Origin: Novosphingobium sp. CF614
Lineage (GTDB): Bacteria; Pseudomonadota; Alphaproteobacteria; Sphingomonadales; Sphingomonadaceae
Length of the DNA: 64,000 nt
Direction of reading: 5' to 3'
Assembly (NCBI RefSeq): GCF_900113255.1
Contig: NZ_FOOR01000001.1
Coordinates: 124,001 to 188,000, forward strand
Shown here: positions 1 to 7,290 of the stretch, piece by piece
How the letters are laid out: every line of letters begins with the position of its first letter
Numbering within the stretch: the first letter of the stretch is position 1
Translations under genes and position numbers: made by a program
Notes under the pieces: generated by a model
Told to the model about the DNA's origin: nothing
Database searches by the model: none
What the model saw: the letters and a program-made list of their open reading frames with translations, nothing else

Positions 1-1133
1 TGGCGGAGCAGCATCCCGAAGCGCGCATCGCCCTGGTCGCGGCCAACCTTGCCGAGGCCCGCGCCGTCATGGTCGAAGGCGAAAGCGGGCTGATGGCGAT
101 CGGCGCGCCGTGGCGCCGGCCGGTCTTCGAACCCTCGCTGCGGCGGCTGACCTGGCCGAACGGGGCGCAGGCCCTGCTCTATTCGGCGGGCGAGCCCGAA
201 TCGCTGCGCGGGCCCCAGCACAGCCATGCCTGGTGCGACGAAATCGCCAAGTGGGACAATGCCGGCGGCCGCGCCGTGGCGAGCTGGGACAACCTGATGC
301 TGGGCCTGCGCCTGGGTGACCGCCCGCGCACCGTCGCGACCACGACGCCGCGCGCCGTCCCGCTGGTCGCCCGGCTGCTGGCGGAAGGAAAGGACGGCGG
401 CATCGCCGTCACGCGCGGCGGCACGTTCGAGAACGCGGCCAACCTGCCGGCGGCGTTCCTGCGCTCGGTGCGGCGGACTTACGCGGGCACGCAGCTCGGC
501 CGCCAGGAACTCGACGGCGAGTTGCTGACCGACATCGAGGGCGCGCTGTGGACGCGCGCGCTGCTGGAACAATGCCGCGAGACCGCGGCGACCGGGCCCT
601 TGCCGCCAGAGCCCGCCCGTCCGGAACTCGCCCGCATCGTCGTCGGCGTCGACCCGCCCGCCTCGGAGGGAGGCGATGCCTGCGGCATCGTCGTCGCCGC
701 CCTTGCGGCGGACGGCACCGCGCGGGTGCTGGCCGATGCCTCGGTGCGCAAGGCCAGCCCCGAGCGCTGGGCCCGCGCCGTCGCCCGCGCCGCCCAGGCC
801 TGGCATGCCGACCGGGTCGTCGCCGAGGCCAACCAGGGCGGCGCCATGGTGGGAAGCGTGCTGCGCGCCGCCCAGCTCGCGCTGCCGCTGAAGCTGGTCC
901 ACGCCAGCCGGGGCAAGGACGCGCGCGCCGAGCCGGTCGCCGCGCTCTACGAAGCCGGCCGGGTGCGCCACGCCGGCACTTTCCCGGAGCTGGAGGATGA
1001 ATTGTGCGGCCTCGTCACGGGCGGCGCCTACCAGGGCCCGGGGCGATCGCCGGACCGGGCGGACGCACTGGTCTGGGCACTGACCGAGCTGATGCTGGGC
1101 CGAAGCGCGCAGCCGAAGATCCGAATGACCTGA
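1..1133 (+). CDS. GTA/phage terminase large subunit (5' partial)
   Basis: ATP-driven DNA-packaging motor and headful nuclease of a gene-transfer-agent particle. The reading frame is open from base 3, ahead of the first ATG at 69, and that upstream stretch already reads like GTA terminase sequence (PEARIALVAANLAEARAVM), so the gene begins outside the window and the Walker A motif is missing here. The Walker B-like AWCDEIAKW is encoded near nt 225-254. The C-terminal half starts its RNase-H-like nuclease with VVGVDPPASEGGDACG. Portal, protease and capsid genes follow in canonical RcGTA order. The small terminase subunit is not visible. Confidence 0.93.
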   Translation, partial: AEQHPEARIALVAANLAEARAVMVEGESGLMAIGAPWRRPVFEPSLRRLTWPNGAQALLYSAGEPESLRGPQHSHAWCDEIAKWDNAGGRAVASWDNLMLGLRLGDRPRTVATTTPRAVPLVARLLAEGKDGGIAVTRGGTFENAANLPAAFLRSVRRTYAGTQLGRQELDGELLTDIEGALWTRALLEQCRETAATGPLPPEPARPELARIVVGVDPPASEGGDACGIVVAALAADGTARVLADASVRKASPERWARAVARAAQAWHADRVVAEANQGGAMVGSVLRAAQLALPLKLVHASRGKDARAEPVAALYEAGRVRHAGTFPELEDELCGLVTGGAYQGPGRSPDRADALVWALTELMLGRSAQPKIRMT

Positions 1134-1140
1134 ACGCCTC

Positions 1141-1163
1141 GTCCTCCCCGTGCCGGGGAGGAC
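1141..1163. repeat. Short GC palindrome (REP-like) between terminase and portal
   Basis: A 10-bp perfect stem (GTCCTCCCCG) around a 3-nt loop fills most of the terminase-portal gap. Nearly the same palindrome recurs at 4369-4389 and 5636-5656 in this operon, so it is a dispersed repeat, not a gene-specific signal. There is no T tract, so it is not a classic terminator. Confidence 0.7.
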
Positions 1164-1183
1164 CGGAACACGAAAGGAATCCG

Positions 1184-2356
1184 ATGTCCTTCATCCAAGC
1201 ACTCGTCGCCGCCTTCAAGGGCGGGAGTGCCCGCGTGCCGCTGGCGCGGGGGGCAGCTTCCCCGTGGTTCTTCGCCGACGGCGGCGGCGGGCGCGCTCCG
1301 TTCGAGTACAATTCGGCGGTGCGCCGCGCCTACCTGGAGAACCCGGTGGCCCAGCGCGCGGTGCGCCTGGTGGCCGAAGGGATCGCCGGCGCGCCGCTGC
1401 GGCCGGCGGACGAAGCGCTGCGCGCGCTCGTGGCCGAGACCAGCGCCGGACAGTCGCTGCCGGAAACGCTGACCGCGCACTTGCTGCTGCACGGCAATGC
1501 CTATGTCCAGGTGCTCAAGGACGCGCGCGGCCGCCCGGCCGAGCTGTTCGCGCTGCGCCCCGAACGCGTTGGCGTGATCGCCGGGGAGGACGGCTGGCCT
1601 TGCGCCTATTCCTATGAAGTGGCCGGCCGCCGCCTGTCGATCCCGCTGCTGGACGAGGACGCCTTTCCCAACCTGATCCACATCCGCCACTTCCACCCGG
1701 CCGACGACCACTACGGCGCCGGCTGCCTGGCCGCCGCCGACGAGGCGATCGCCACCCACAACGCCGCCTCGCGCTGGAACCGCCAGCTGCTGGAGAACGC
1801 GGCGCGGCCCAGCGGCGCGCTGGTCTACGAGACGGGCGACGGCAATGGGCTGACCGGCGACCAGTTCGACCGGCTGAAGGCCGAACTCGCCAGCGCCTAT
1901 GCCGGATCGAACAACGCCGGGCGGCCGATGCTGCTGGAAGGCGGGCTCAAGTGGCAGGCCATGGCGATGACCCCGGCGGACATGGACTTCGCCACGCTCA
2001 AGGCCGCCGCTGCGCGCGACATCGCGCTGGCCTTCGGGGTGCCGCCGATGCTGCTCGGCCTGCCGGGCGATTCGACTTACGCCAATTACCGCGAGGCCAA
2101 CCGCGCGCTGTGGCGGCTGACGCTGCTGCCGCTGGCGGCGAAGATCTTCGCGGCGCTGTGCGAAGGCCTCTCGCCCTGGTTCCCCGGCGCGGTGCTGGCG
2201 GTCGATCTCGACCGGGTGTCGGCGCTCGCCGAGGACCGCGAGCGGCTGTGGGCCCAGGTCGGCGCGGCGGATTTCCTGGACCCCCAGGAAAAACGCGCGC
2301 TGCTCGGCCTGGACGCGGGTCCGTCGGGCGCGAAGCATCGGGAGAACATATCATGA
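1184..2356 (+). CDS. GTA/phage portal protein (HK97 portal family)
   Basis: Dodecameric portal at the capsid vertex through which DNA enters and leaves. The 390-residue product matches the HK97-type portal family in length and content (FEYNSAVRRAYLENPVAQRAV near the start; FGVPPMLLGLPGDSTYANYREA near residues 285-307). The ATG at 1184 is chosen because AAAGGA lies about 6 nt upstream and the protein then begins MSFIQALVAAF. A longer GTG-initiated frame from 1004 would overlap the terminase and looks spurious. It overlaps the next gene by 4 nt (ATGA). Confidence 0.93.
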   Translation: MSFIQALVAAFKGGSARVPLARGAASPWFFADGGGGRAPFEYNSAVRRAYLENPVAQRAVRLVAEGIAGAPLRPADEALRALVAETSAGQSLPETLTAHLLLHGNAYVQVLKDARGRPAELFALRPERVGVIAGEDGWPCAYSYEVAGRRLSIPLLDEDAFPNLIHIRHFHPADDHYGAGCLAAADEAIATHNAASRWNRQLLENAARPSGALVYETGDGNGLTGDQFDRLKAELASAYAGSNNAGRPMLLEGGLKWQAMAMTPADMDFATLKAAAARDIALAFGVPPMLLGLPGDSTYANYREANRALWRLTLLPLAAKIFAALCEGLSPWFPGAVLAVDLDRVSALAEDRERLWAQVGAADFLDPQEKRALLGLDAGPSGAKHRENIS

Positions 2357-2661
2357 ACAATGGTGACATGCTGGCCGGGCTTCTCGCCCAGGCGACCGGC
2401 GACGGGGGCGATCTCGTCACCTTGCGCGCCATCGTCGAGGAAGCGAGCGAGATCGGCGCCCGCCGCATGCTCGAACGCATCGGCCTCGACGACGAGACCG
2501 CCCCGCGCGATCTCGGCGAACTGCGAGAGCTGCTGCAGGCCTGGCGCGATGCCAAGGCCAGCGCCCGCACCGCCGCGCTCGGCTGGATCGTGCGCGCGCT
2601 GCTGGCGCTGCTGCTGCTCGGCCTGGCGGTGCGCCTGGGCGTGACGGACCTGCTGCGATGA
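2353..2661 (+). CDS. GTA gp3.5-position small membrane-anchored protein (DUF6127-like)
   Basis: 102-residue protein between portal and prohead protease, the position of RcGTA g3.5. The N-terminal two thirds are soluble and helical (RAIVEEASEIGARRMLERIG). The C-terminus has one strongly hydrophobic segment, about residues 78-96 (WIVRALLALLLLGLAVRLG), probably a membrane helix. The ATG overlaps the portal stop and the gene's own stop overlaps the protease ATG, so translation is coupled. The biochemical role of this family is not established. Assignment rests on position and sphingomonad GTA precedent. Confidence 0.75.
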   Translation: MNNGDMLAGLLAQATGDGGDLVTLRAIVEEASEIGARRMLERIGLDDETAPRDLGELRELLQAWRDAKASARTAALGWIVRALLALLLLGLAVRLGVTDLLR

Positions 2662-3200
2662 CGGCGCGCGCGGACACCTGGGGCTTCGACAGGCTCAGCC
2701 TGAGCGGGAATTGGCCGAATGGAAATGGGCCGAGCGGAAACTGGCCGAGCGAAAACGGGAATCTCGTCCCCAACCCCGCTCGCCCCGAGCTTGTCGAAGG
2801 GCCACGCCCCCTCCGCTTCGCCGGCTACGCCGCCCTGTTCGGCCGGCGCGACGCCGGGCGCGACATCATTCGCCGGGGCGCCTTCGCCCGCACCCTGGCC
2901 GATCGGCGCGATCCGGTCCCGCTGCTGTGGCAGCATCGCCCCGGCACGCGCATCGGCTGGCTCGAAACCGCCGCCGAGGACGCGCGCGGCCTGCGCGTGA
3001 TCGCTTCGCTCGGCAATCCGGACGGCGCGGCCGGCCTGGCGCTGCGGCGCGGCGCCGTCACCGGTCTCTCGTTCGGCTACCTCCCGCGCGCCAGCCGCAG
3101 GACCGGCGAGGGCCGAGAGCTGCTCGACATCGAGCTGCTCGAAGTCAGCCTGGTCACGCACCCGATGCAGCACGGCGCGCGCGTGCATCTGATTTCCTGA
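2658..3200 (+). CDS. GTA/phage prohead protease (S78 family) with in-frame repeat insertion
   Basis: HK97-type assembly protease that cleaves the scaffold part of the capsid protein during maturation. The peptidase starts at about residue 51 (PLRFAGYAALFGRRDAGRDI). Likely catalytic residues are His93 in LWQHRPGTRIGWLE and Ser138 in VTGLSFGYLPRA, and the protein ends LVTHPMQHGARV. Residues 10-48 are odd: they read DRLSLSG, then GNWPNGNGPSGNWPSENGN, then RPELVEG, and are the translation of a palindromic repeat pair (2684-2800). The active-site region seems intact. ATGA coupling to gp3.5; capsid gene 26 nt downstream. Confidence 0.9.
   Translation: MTARADTWGFDRLSLSGNWPNGNGPSGNWPSENGNLVPNPARPELVEGPRPLRFAGYAALFGRRDAGRDIIRRGAFARTLADRRDPVPLLWQHRPGTRIGWLETAAEDARGLRVIASLGNPDGAAGLALRRGAVTGLSFGYLPRASRRTGEGRELLDIELLEVSLVTHPMQHGARVHLIS
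2684..2800. repeat. Inverted palindromic repeat pair inserted in frame in the protease gene
   Basis: CTTCGACAGGCTCAG (2684-2698) and CCGAGCTTGTCGAAG (2785-2799) are inverted copies matching at 13 of 15 positions. Between them is an imperfect ~16-18 bp tandem repeat (TGGCCGAGCGGAAA-like). CTTCGACAGGCTCAG / RPELVEG elements are widespread intergenic repeats in sphingomonads. Here the whole ~117 bp is 39 codons and keeps the frame open. Confidence 0.75.
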
Positions 3201-3226
3201 TCCCCCACAAGAAAGGTGAATGCCCC

Positions 3227-4357
3227 ATGGAATCCCCCATCCCGGTCGAAGCGCTCGATGCCTCGTTCGATCTCGTCACCCGCCAGGAAGCCACCGAGCA
3301 GGCCGTCGACGCGCTGCGCGGCGACGTGGAGGACGTCAGGACGCGGCTTGACCGCGTAAGCCGCGCCGCCGCCCGCCCGCTCATCGAAGGCGCGCCCAGC
3401 ATCGAGGTGAAAGGCTTCGTCGACGGCTACTTGCGGCGCGGCCGCGAGACCGAATTGAAGTCGATCTCCGGCACCGTTCCCGCCGACGGCGGCTATGCCG
3501 TCCCGCGGGAGATCGACGCCATGATCTCGGCCCGGCTGAAGAACATCAGCCCGATCCGGGCGATCGCGCAAGTGGTCCAGACCGGCAGCGCCGGCTACCG
3601 CAAGCTTATCACCACCGGCGGCACCGCCTCCGGCTGGGTCAGCGAGACCGGCGCCCGCGACGAGACCGCCACCCCCAGCTTCGCCGAGATCGCCCCGCCC
3701 TCGGGCGAACTCTACGCCAACCCGGCCGCCAGCCAGGCCATGCTCGACGACGCGATGTTCGACGTCGAGGCGTGGCTGGCCGACGAAATCGCGATGGAGT
3801 TCGCCCGGGCCGAAGGCGCGGCCTTCATCAACGGCACCGGCACCAACCAGCCCAAGGGCTTCCTGACCGCCCAGACCAGCGCCGCCGGCGATTCCGCGCG
3901 CGGTTTCGGCACGCTGCAATATGTCGTCTCCGGCAACGCCACCGGCTTCGACACCGCGCCCGAACTCAAGCTGATCGACCTCGTCCACGCGCTGAAAGGC
4001 GGCCACCGGCAGGGCGCGAGCTGGGTGATGAACGCCAGGACGCTGGCGGTGGTGCGCAAGCTCAAGGCCGCCGACGGATCGTTCCTGTGGCAGCCGGGCC
4101 TGATGGAAGGCCAGCCCAACCGCCTGCTCGGCTACCCGGTGGTGGAGGCCGAGGACATGCCCGACGTCGCCGCCAACGCCTGCCCGATCGCCTTCGGCAA
4201 TTTCCGCGCCGGCTACCTGATCGCCGAACGCAGTGCGACCTCCATCCTGCGCGATCCCTTCACCAACAAGCCTTTCGTCCACTTCTACGCAACCAAGCGG
4301 ATCGGCGGGCAAGTGCTCGATTCGGACGCGATCAAGCTGCTCAAGATCGCGGCCTGA
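3227..4357 (+). CDS. GTA/phage major capsid protein (HK97 fold)
   Basis: Shell protein of the GTA head. The 376-residue product has an N-terminal helical scaffold-like segment (residues ~14-55, heptad-like around ATEQAVDALRGDVEDVRTRLDRV). It is followed by the HK97 capsid core with SGTVPADGGYAVPREIDAMI, FINGTGTNQPKGFL and RDPFTNKPFVHFYATKR, all typical of phage_capsid family members. The start at 3227 is supported by GAAAGGTGA 7 nt upstream; a longer frame from 2711 overlaps the protease. Scaffold removal by the upstream protease near residue ~75 (KSISGTVPADGG) is inference. Confidence 0.95.
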   Translation: MESPIPVEALDASFDLVTRQEATEQAVDALRGDVEDVRTRLDRVSRAAARPLIEGAPSIEVKGFVDGYLRRGRETELKSISGTVPADGGYAVPREIDAMISARLKNISPIRAIAQVVQTGSAGYRKLITTGGTASGWVSETGARDETATPSFAEIAPPSGELYANPAASQAMLDDAMFDVEAWLADEIAMEFARAEGAAFINGTGTNQPKGFLTAQTSAAGDSARGFGTLQYVVSGNATGFDTAPELKLIDLVHALKGGHRQGASWVMNARTLAVVRKLKAADGSFLWQPGLMEGQPNRLLGYPVVEAEDMPDVAANACPIAFGNFRAGYLIAERSATSILRDPFTNKPFVHFYATKRIGGQVLDSDAIKLLKIAA

Positions 4358-4368
4358 CGCGAGTCGGA

Positions 4369-4492
4369 TCCTCCCCGGCGCGGGGAGGTGGCAGGCGCAT
4401 GGCGCCTGACGGAGGGGATTCGCGCCAAGGCGCTGCGCCGCCTCGCGGCATGAATCCCCTCCACCGCCTTCAGCGGTCCCCCGCGCCGGGGC
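4369..4492. repeat. Paired inverted REP-like element (BIME-like) between capsid and connector
   Basis: A stem CCTCCCCG-gcg-CGGGGAGG (4370-4388) faces an inverted partner CCCCG-cgc-CGGGG (4479-4491). An internal inverted repeat GGAGGGGATTC (4411-4421) / GAATCCCCTCC (4452-4462) lies between them. The layout (two palindromes head to head around a longer inverted repeat) is that of a bacterial interspersed mosaic element. It fills the 173-nt capsid-gp6 gap, which has no ORF. Confidence 0.75.
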
Positions 4493-4530
4493 GGACAGGC
4501 ACCTTTCCACTCCCCCTATCGGAGACGCCC

Positions 4531-5079
4531 ATGAACCGGGTCATACTCACATCGGCCGTGCTGCCCGCCTCGGCGCTTGCCGAACTCAAGCAGTGGCTCG
4601 GCATCACCACCGGCCGCGACGACGCATCGCTGTCCCCGCTGCTTGCCGCCACCCTCGACGTCTGCGAGTGGTTCACCGGACAGATGCCGATCGAGGCGGA
4701 ATGCGAGGAAGTGATCCCCGCCGAGCCGGGCTGGCATGCGCTGGCGACCCGCCCCGTCCAGGCGATCAGCCGCGTCGAGGGCATCGCCGCCGACGGCACC
4801 CGCTTCAACCTCGATGCCGAGAGTTACGAGATCGAACTCGAGGCCGACGGCACCGGCCGCGTGCGCCTGCCCAGCTTCGGCGACGAAGCGCGCGTGGCGG
4901 TGCGCTTCACTGCGGGCCTGGCGACGGACTGGGACGCCCTGCCCGTTTCGCTGCGCCACGGCCTGGTCCGCCTTGCCGCGCACCAGCACCGCGAGCGCGA
5001 AAGCGGGGGCGCCGCGCCCTTGCCGCCCGCCTCGGTGGCGGCGCTGTGGCGGCCCTGGCGGCGGCTGCGCCTGGCATGA
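4531..5079 (+). CDS. GTA gp6 head-tail connector (phiE125 gp8 / TIGR02215-like)
   Basis: Adaptor ring between portal and tail. The 182-residue product has the short helical N-terminus usual for connector proteins (LAELKQWLGITTGRDDASLSPLL) and the family-like LRHGLVRLAAHQHRERE at the C-terminal end. GGAGACGCCC directly precedes the ATG at 4531. It ends in an ATGA overlap with the 53-residue ORF behind it. The N-terminal 120 residues of the longer open frame (from 3772) overlap the capsid gene and the repeat and are not coding. Confidence 0.85.
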   Translation: MNRVILTSAVLPASALAELKQWLGITTGRDDASLSPLLAATLDVCEWFTGQMPIEAECEEVIPAEPGWHALATRPVQAISRVEGIAADGTRFNLDAESYEIELEADGTGRVRLPSFGDEARVAVRFTAGLATDWDALPVSLRHGLVRLAAHQHRERESGGAAPLPPASVAALWRPWRRLRLA

Positions 5080-5237
5080 GCGGCACCATGATCGCGGCCC
5101 GGGCCCCCTTCGAACGGATCGCCGAACACCTCGCCGAACGCGCCCGCACGCTCGCCGCCGCACGCTTGCGGATGCGGGACGACGAACACCGCTGGCGCCG
5201 GGCCGACTTGCTCTGGCCGCTCTTCGCGAAAGGATAA
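5076..5237 (+). CDS. Small ORF at the GTA gp7 (head closure) position
   Basis: 53-residue ORF (MSGTMIAARAPFERIAEHLA...) that starts in a 4-nt ATGA overlap with gp6 and ends 3 nt before gp8. Tight coupling on both sides supports a real gene. It is helical and basic (ERARTLAAARLRMRDDEHRW). RcGTA g7 and head-closure proteins are normally about twice this length, so this is either a reduced equivalent or an unrelated filler. No family recognised. Confidence 0.6.
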   Translation: MSGTMIAARAPFERIAEHLAERARTLAAARLRMRDDEHRWRRADLLWPLFAKG

Positions 5238-5240
5238 GCC

Positions 5241-5630
5241 ATGGAAATCGCCTTGCGCGCCGCGCTGCTCGAATGGCTCGCCGCCGATCCGGCGCTGAGC
5301 GGCGAACTCAACGCCATCACCGAGGAAGCCCCATCGCGCGCCAGCCTGCCCTGGCTCGCGGTGGCGGCCAGCGCCAGCACCGACTGGAGCTGCAAGACCG
5401 CGCGCGGCCGCGAAGTGCGCATCGCGCTGGAGCTGCACTGCCGGGGCGACATGCCCGATGCCGCCGCCGCGATCGTCGCCGCGATCGAGGCGCGCATCGA
5501 AAGCCTGCCGCGTGCCCAGCCGGGCTTCCAGCTCGTCACCGCCCAGTTCCTGCGCGCCCGCGCCGAACAGCGCGGCGAAAGCCGCCGGGCGATCCTCCTC
5601 GAATACCGCTTTCGCCTGCTGGCGAGCTGA
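5241..5630 (+). CDS. GTA gp8 tail terminator (DUF3168)
   Basis: 129-residue DUF3168 protein, the family that forms the tail-terminator ring joining the tail tube to the head. Recognisable features are the start MEIALRAALLEWLAADPALS, the central LELHCRGDMPDAAAAIVAAIEARIES and the C-terminal strand SRRAILLEYRFRLLAS. Position between connector and major tail protein agrees with RcGTA g8. A palindromic repeat (5636-5656) follows immediately after the stop. Confidence 0.88.
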   Translation: MEIALRAALLEWLAADPALSGELNAITEEAPSRASLPWLAVAASASTDWSCKTARGREVRIALELHCRGDMPDAAAAIVAAIEARIESLPRAQPGFQLVTAQFLRARAEQRGESRRAILLEYRFRLLAS

Positions 5631-5635
5631 CCAGT

Positions 5636-5656
5636 TCCTCCCCGGCGCGGGGAGGA
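5636..5656. repeat. REP-like palindrome between tail terminator and major tail genes
   Basis: Perfect 9-bp stem TCCTCCCCG with gcg loop and CGGGGAGGA arm, nearly identical to the palindromes at 1141 and 4369. It sits 6 nt after the gp8 stop. No T tract follows. Confidence 0.7.
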
Positions 5657-5684
5657 GAACCCAACCGAACCCAGGAGCATCATC

Positions 5685-6092
5685 ATGACCGCCCAGAAAG
5701 GCAGCGCCTTCCTTCTCAAGATCTCCGATGGCGGCGCGCCCGCCAGCTACCAGACCGTCGCCGGGCTGCGCACCACGCAGATGTCCGTCACCGGCGATGC
5801 CGTGGTCGTCACCCACAAGGGCAGCGGCGGCTGGCGGGACCTGCTTTCGGGCGCGGGCGTGCGCTCGGTCTCGGTCAGCGCGGCGGGGATTTTCCTGGGC
5901 AGCGCGGCCGAAGCGCAAGTGCGCGCCAACGCCATGGCCGGCACGCTCGACGATTACGAACTGAGCTTCGAGGACGGCGAACGGCTGCGCGGCAAGTTCC
6001 TGGTCCAGCGCCTGGACTATGCCGGCGATTTCAACGGCGAGCGCAACTATACGCTCCAGCTCGAAAGCTCGGGCCAGGTCGTGCCGGCATGA
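5685..6092 (+). CDS. GTA gp9 major tail tube protein (TP901-1 family)
   Basis: 135-residue tube subunit. The sequence shows the TP901-1/RcGTA g9 signature: KGSAFLLKISDGGAPASYQTVAGLRTT at the start, then THKGSGGWRDLLSGAGVRSVSVSAAG, and FLVQRLDYAGDFNGERNYTLQLESSG at the end. Its ATG follows CCAGGAGC by about 8 nt. It ends in an ATGA overlap with gp10. Confidence 0.92.
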   Translation: MTAQKGSAFLLKISDGGAPASYQTVAGLRTTQMSVTGDAVVVTHKGSGGWRDLLSGAGVRSVSVSAAGIFLGSAAEAQVRANAMAGTLDDYELSFEDGERLRGKFLVQRLDYAGDFNGERNYTLQLESSGQVVPA

Positions 6093-6415
6093 CCGGCGCC
6101 AATCCCCCGCACGCCAATCCCCTGCGCGGCGAGGCCCTCCTGCCGATCGGCGGCACCGCCCGGATCCTGCGCCCCAGCTTCACCGCGCTGGTCGCGGCGG
6201 AAGCGGAGCTTGGCCCCCTCTTCGCCCTCGTCGAGCGGGCCGGCACCGGGCAGCTTCGGCTGGACGAGATGGCGGCGCTGTTCTGGCACTGCCTGTCCGA
6301 TGGCGATGGCATCCCGCGCGAAGCGGTGGGCGAGGCGATCATGACGCAAGGCCTCGCCGCCTGCGCCGCGCCGCTGCGCACCCTGCTTTCGCAAATCCTG
6401 AAAGGCGCGGGATGA
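6089..6415 (+). CDS. GTA gp10 tail assembly protein (GTA_gp10 family)
   Basis: 108-residue protein of the GTA gp10 type, thought to act as a tail assembly chaperone between tail-tube and tape-measure genes. Visible features are LRGEALLPIGGTARILRPSFTALVAAEAELGPL and LRLDEMAALFWHCL, a typical arrangement for this family. It is coupled by 4-nt overlaps to gp9 upstream (ATGA at 6089) and gp10.1 downstream (ATGA at 6412). Confidence 0.82.
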   Translation: MTGANPPHANPLRGEALLPIGGTARILRPSFTALVAAEAELGPLFALVERAGTGQLRLDEMAALFWHCLSDGDGIPREAVGEAIMTQGLAACAAPLRTLLSQILKGAG

Positions 6416-6702
6416 CGCGGCGGTTCGCGGAGCGTGCTGCTTGTCCGTTGTCTTCGTCATGGCGAGACGGCGAACCTGGGAAGGAAGCTGGGGGCGGGGA
6501 CGCGAACGGCAGCTTCGCCCTCGCCGCGCTGGCGCTGTGCGGCCTGGCCGCGCGCGGGCTCGGCTGGCGGCCGCACGAGTTCTGGGCCGCGACCCCCGCC
6601 GAACTGGCGACCGCGCTGGGCCTGCCTTCACCCGGCGCGGTCCAGCCCGGCCTGGACCGCGAGACCCTGCAACGGCTGATGGAGCACGATCATGAACGAT
6701 GA
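6412..6702 (+). CDS. GTA gp10.1 tail assembly chaperone (rcc01693-like) with N-terminal insertion
   Basis: 96-residue protein. The C-terminal ~60 residues (FALAALALCGLAARGLGWRP, then HEFWAATPAELATALGL) match the small rcc01693-type tail chaperones, normally ~60-75 aa in all. Residues ~10-34 (CPLSSSWRDGEPGKEAGGGD) are low complexity. Their DNA (6438-6500) resembles a dispersed repeat of the CGTCATnGCGAG type rather than family sequence. The stop overlaps the tape-measure ATG by 11 nt. The true start could lie within the insertion, but no good ribosome site was seen there. Confidence 0.72.
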   Translation: MTRRFAERAACPLSSSWRDGEPGKEAGGGDANGSFALAALALCGLAARGLGWRPHEFWAATPAELATALGLPSPGAVQPGLDRETLQRLMEHDHER

Positions 6703-7258
6703 AATCGACAGCCTGCTGGTGGAAGTGCGCGCCGGCACCGACGGCTTCGCCCACGATATCGCGCGCATGCGCTCGGTGGTCGACGGCGACCTGGTCGCCG
6801 GCTTCACGCGCGCCGGCGACGCGCTGGAAAAGGGCCTGGCCGGGGCGATCCGGCAGGGCAGCCTGGGGTTCGACGATCTCAAGCACGCGGCCTTCTCCGC
6901 GCTCGACGAAATCGCCGCGCAGGCGGTGCGGACGCTGTTTTCCGCCGTCGGCGGCGGCGGAAGCGCGGGGGCCGGCCTGTTCGACGCGGCCGGGCTGTTT
7001 TCAAGCGCGCTCGGCCTGCCCGGCCGCGCGACCGGCGGCAATGTCTCGCCCGGACGCGGCTATGTCGTCGGCGAGCGCGGGCCGGAGCTGTTCGTCCCGA
7101 CTTCGGCCGGGCGCGTCGAGGCCGCGGTCGCCGCCAGCCGCGACGTCCGCGTGGCGATCAACCTCACCGCCCCGCGCGGAAGCAGCGTCCCGCAATCGCT
7201 CCAGCGCTCCTCGCGCCAGGTGGCGAGCGCGGTGCGCCGCGCGCTGACTTACGGCTGA
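6692..7258 (+). CDS. GTA gp11 short tail tape-measure protein
   Basis: 188-residue tape measure, unusually short for the function and in line with a very short tail. The N-terminal half is helical (LLVEVRAGTDGFAHDIARMRS; SFDDLK-like SLGFDDLKHAAFSALDEIAAQAVR). The C-terminal half carries the tape-measure signature RATGGNVSPGRGYVVGERGPELFVP. The ATG at 6692 follows GGAGCACGA and overlaps gp10.1. No transmembrane helix or peptidase domain is visible. Lies 32 nt before gp12. Confidence 0.85.
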   Translation: MNDEIDSLLVEVRAGTDGFAHDIARMRSVVDGDLVAGFTRAGDALEKGLAGAIRQGSLGFDDLKHAAFSALDEIAAQAVRTLFSAVGGGGSAGAGLFDAAGLFSSALGLPGRATGGNVSPGRGYVVGERGPELFVPTSAGRVEAAVAASRDVRVAINLTAPRGSSVPQSLQRSSRQVASAVRRALTYG

Positions 7259-7290
7259 CCCGCCATCGTCCGAGAGATTGGAGAACCTTC

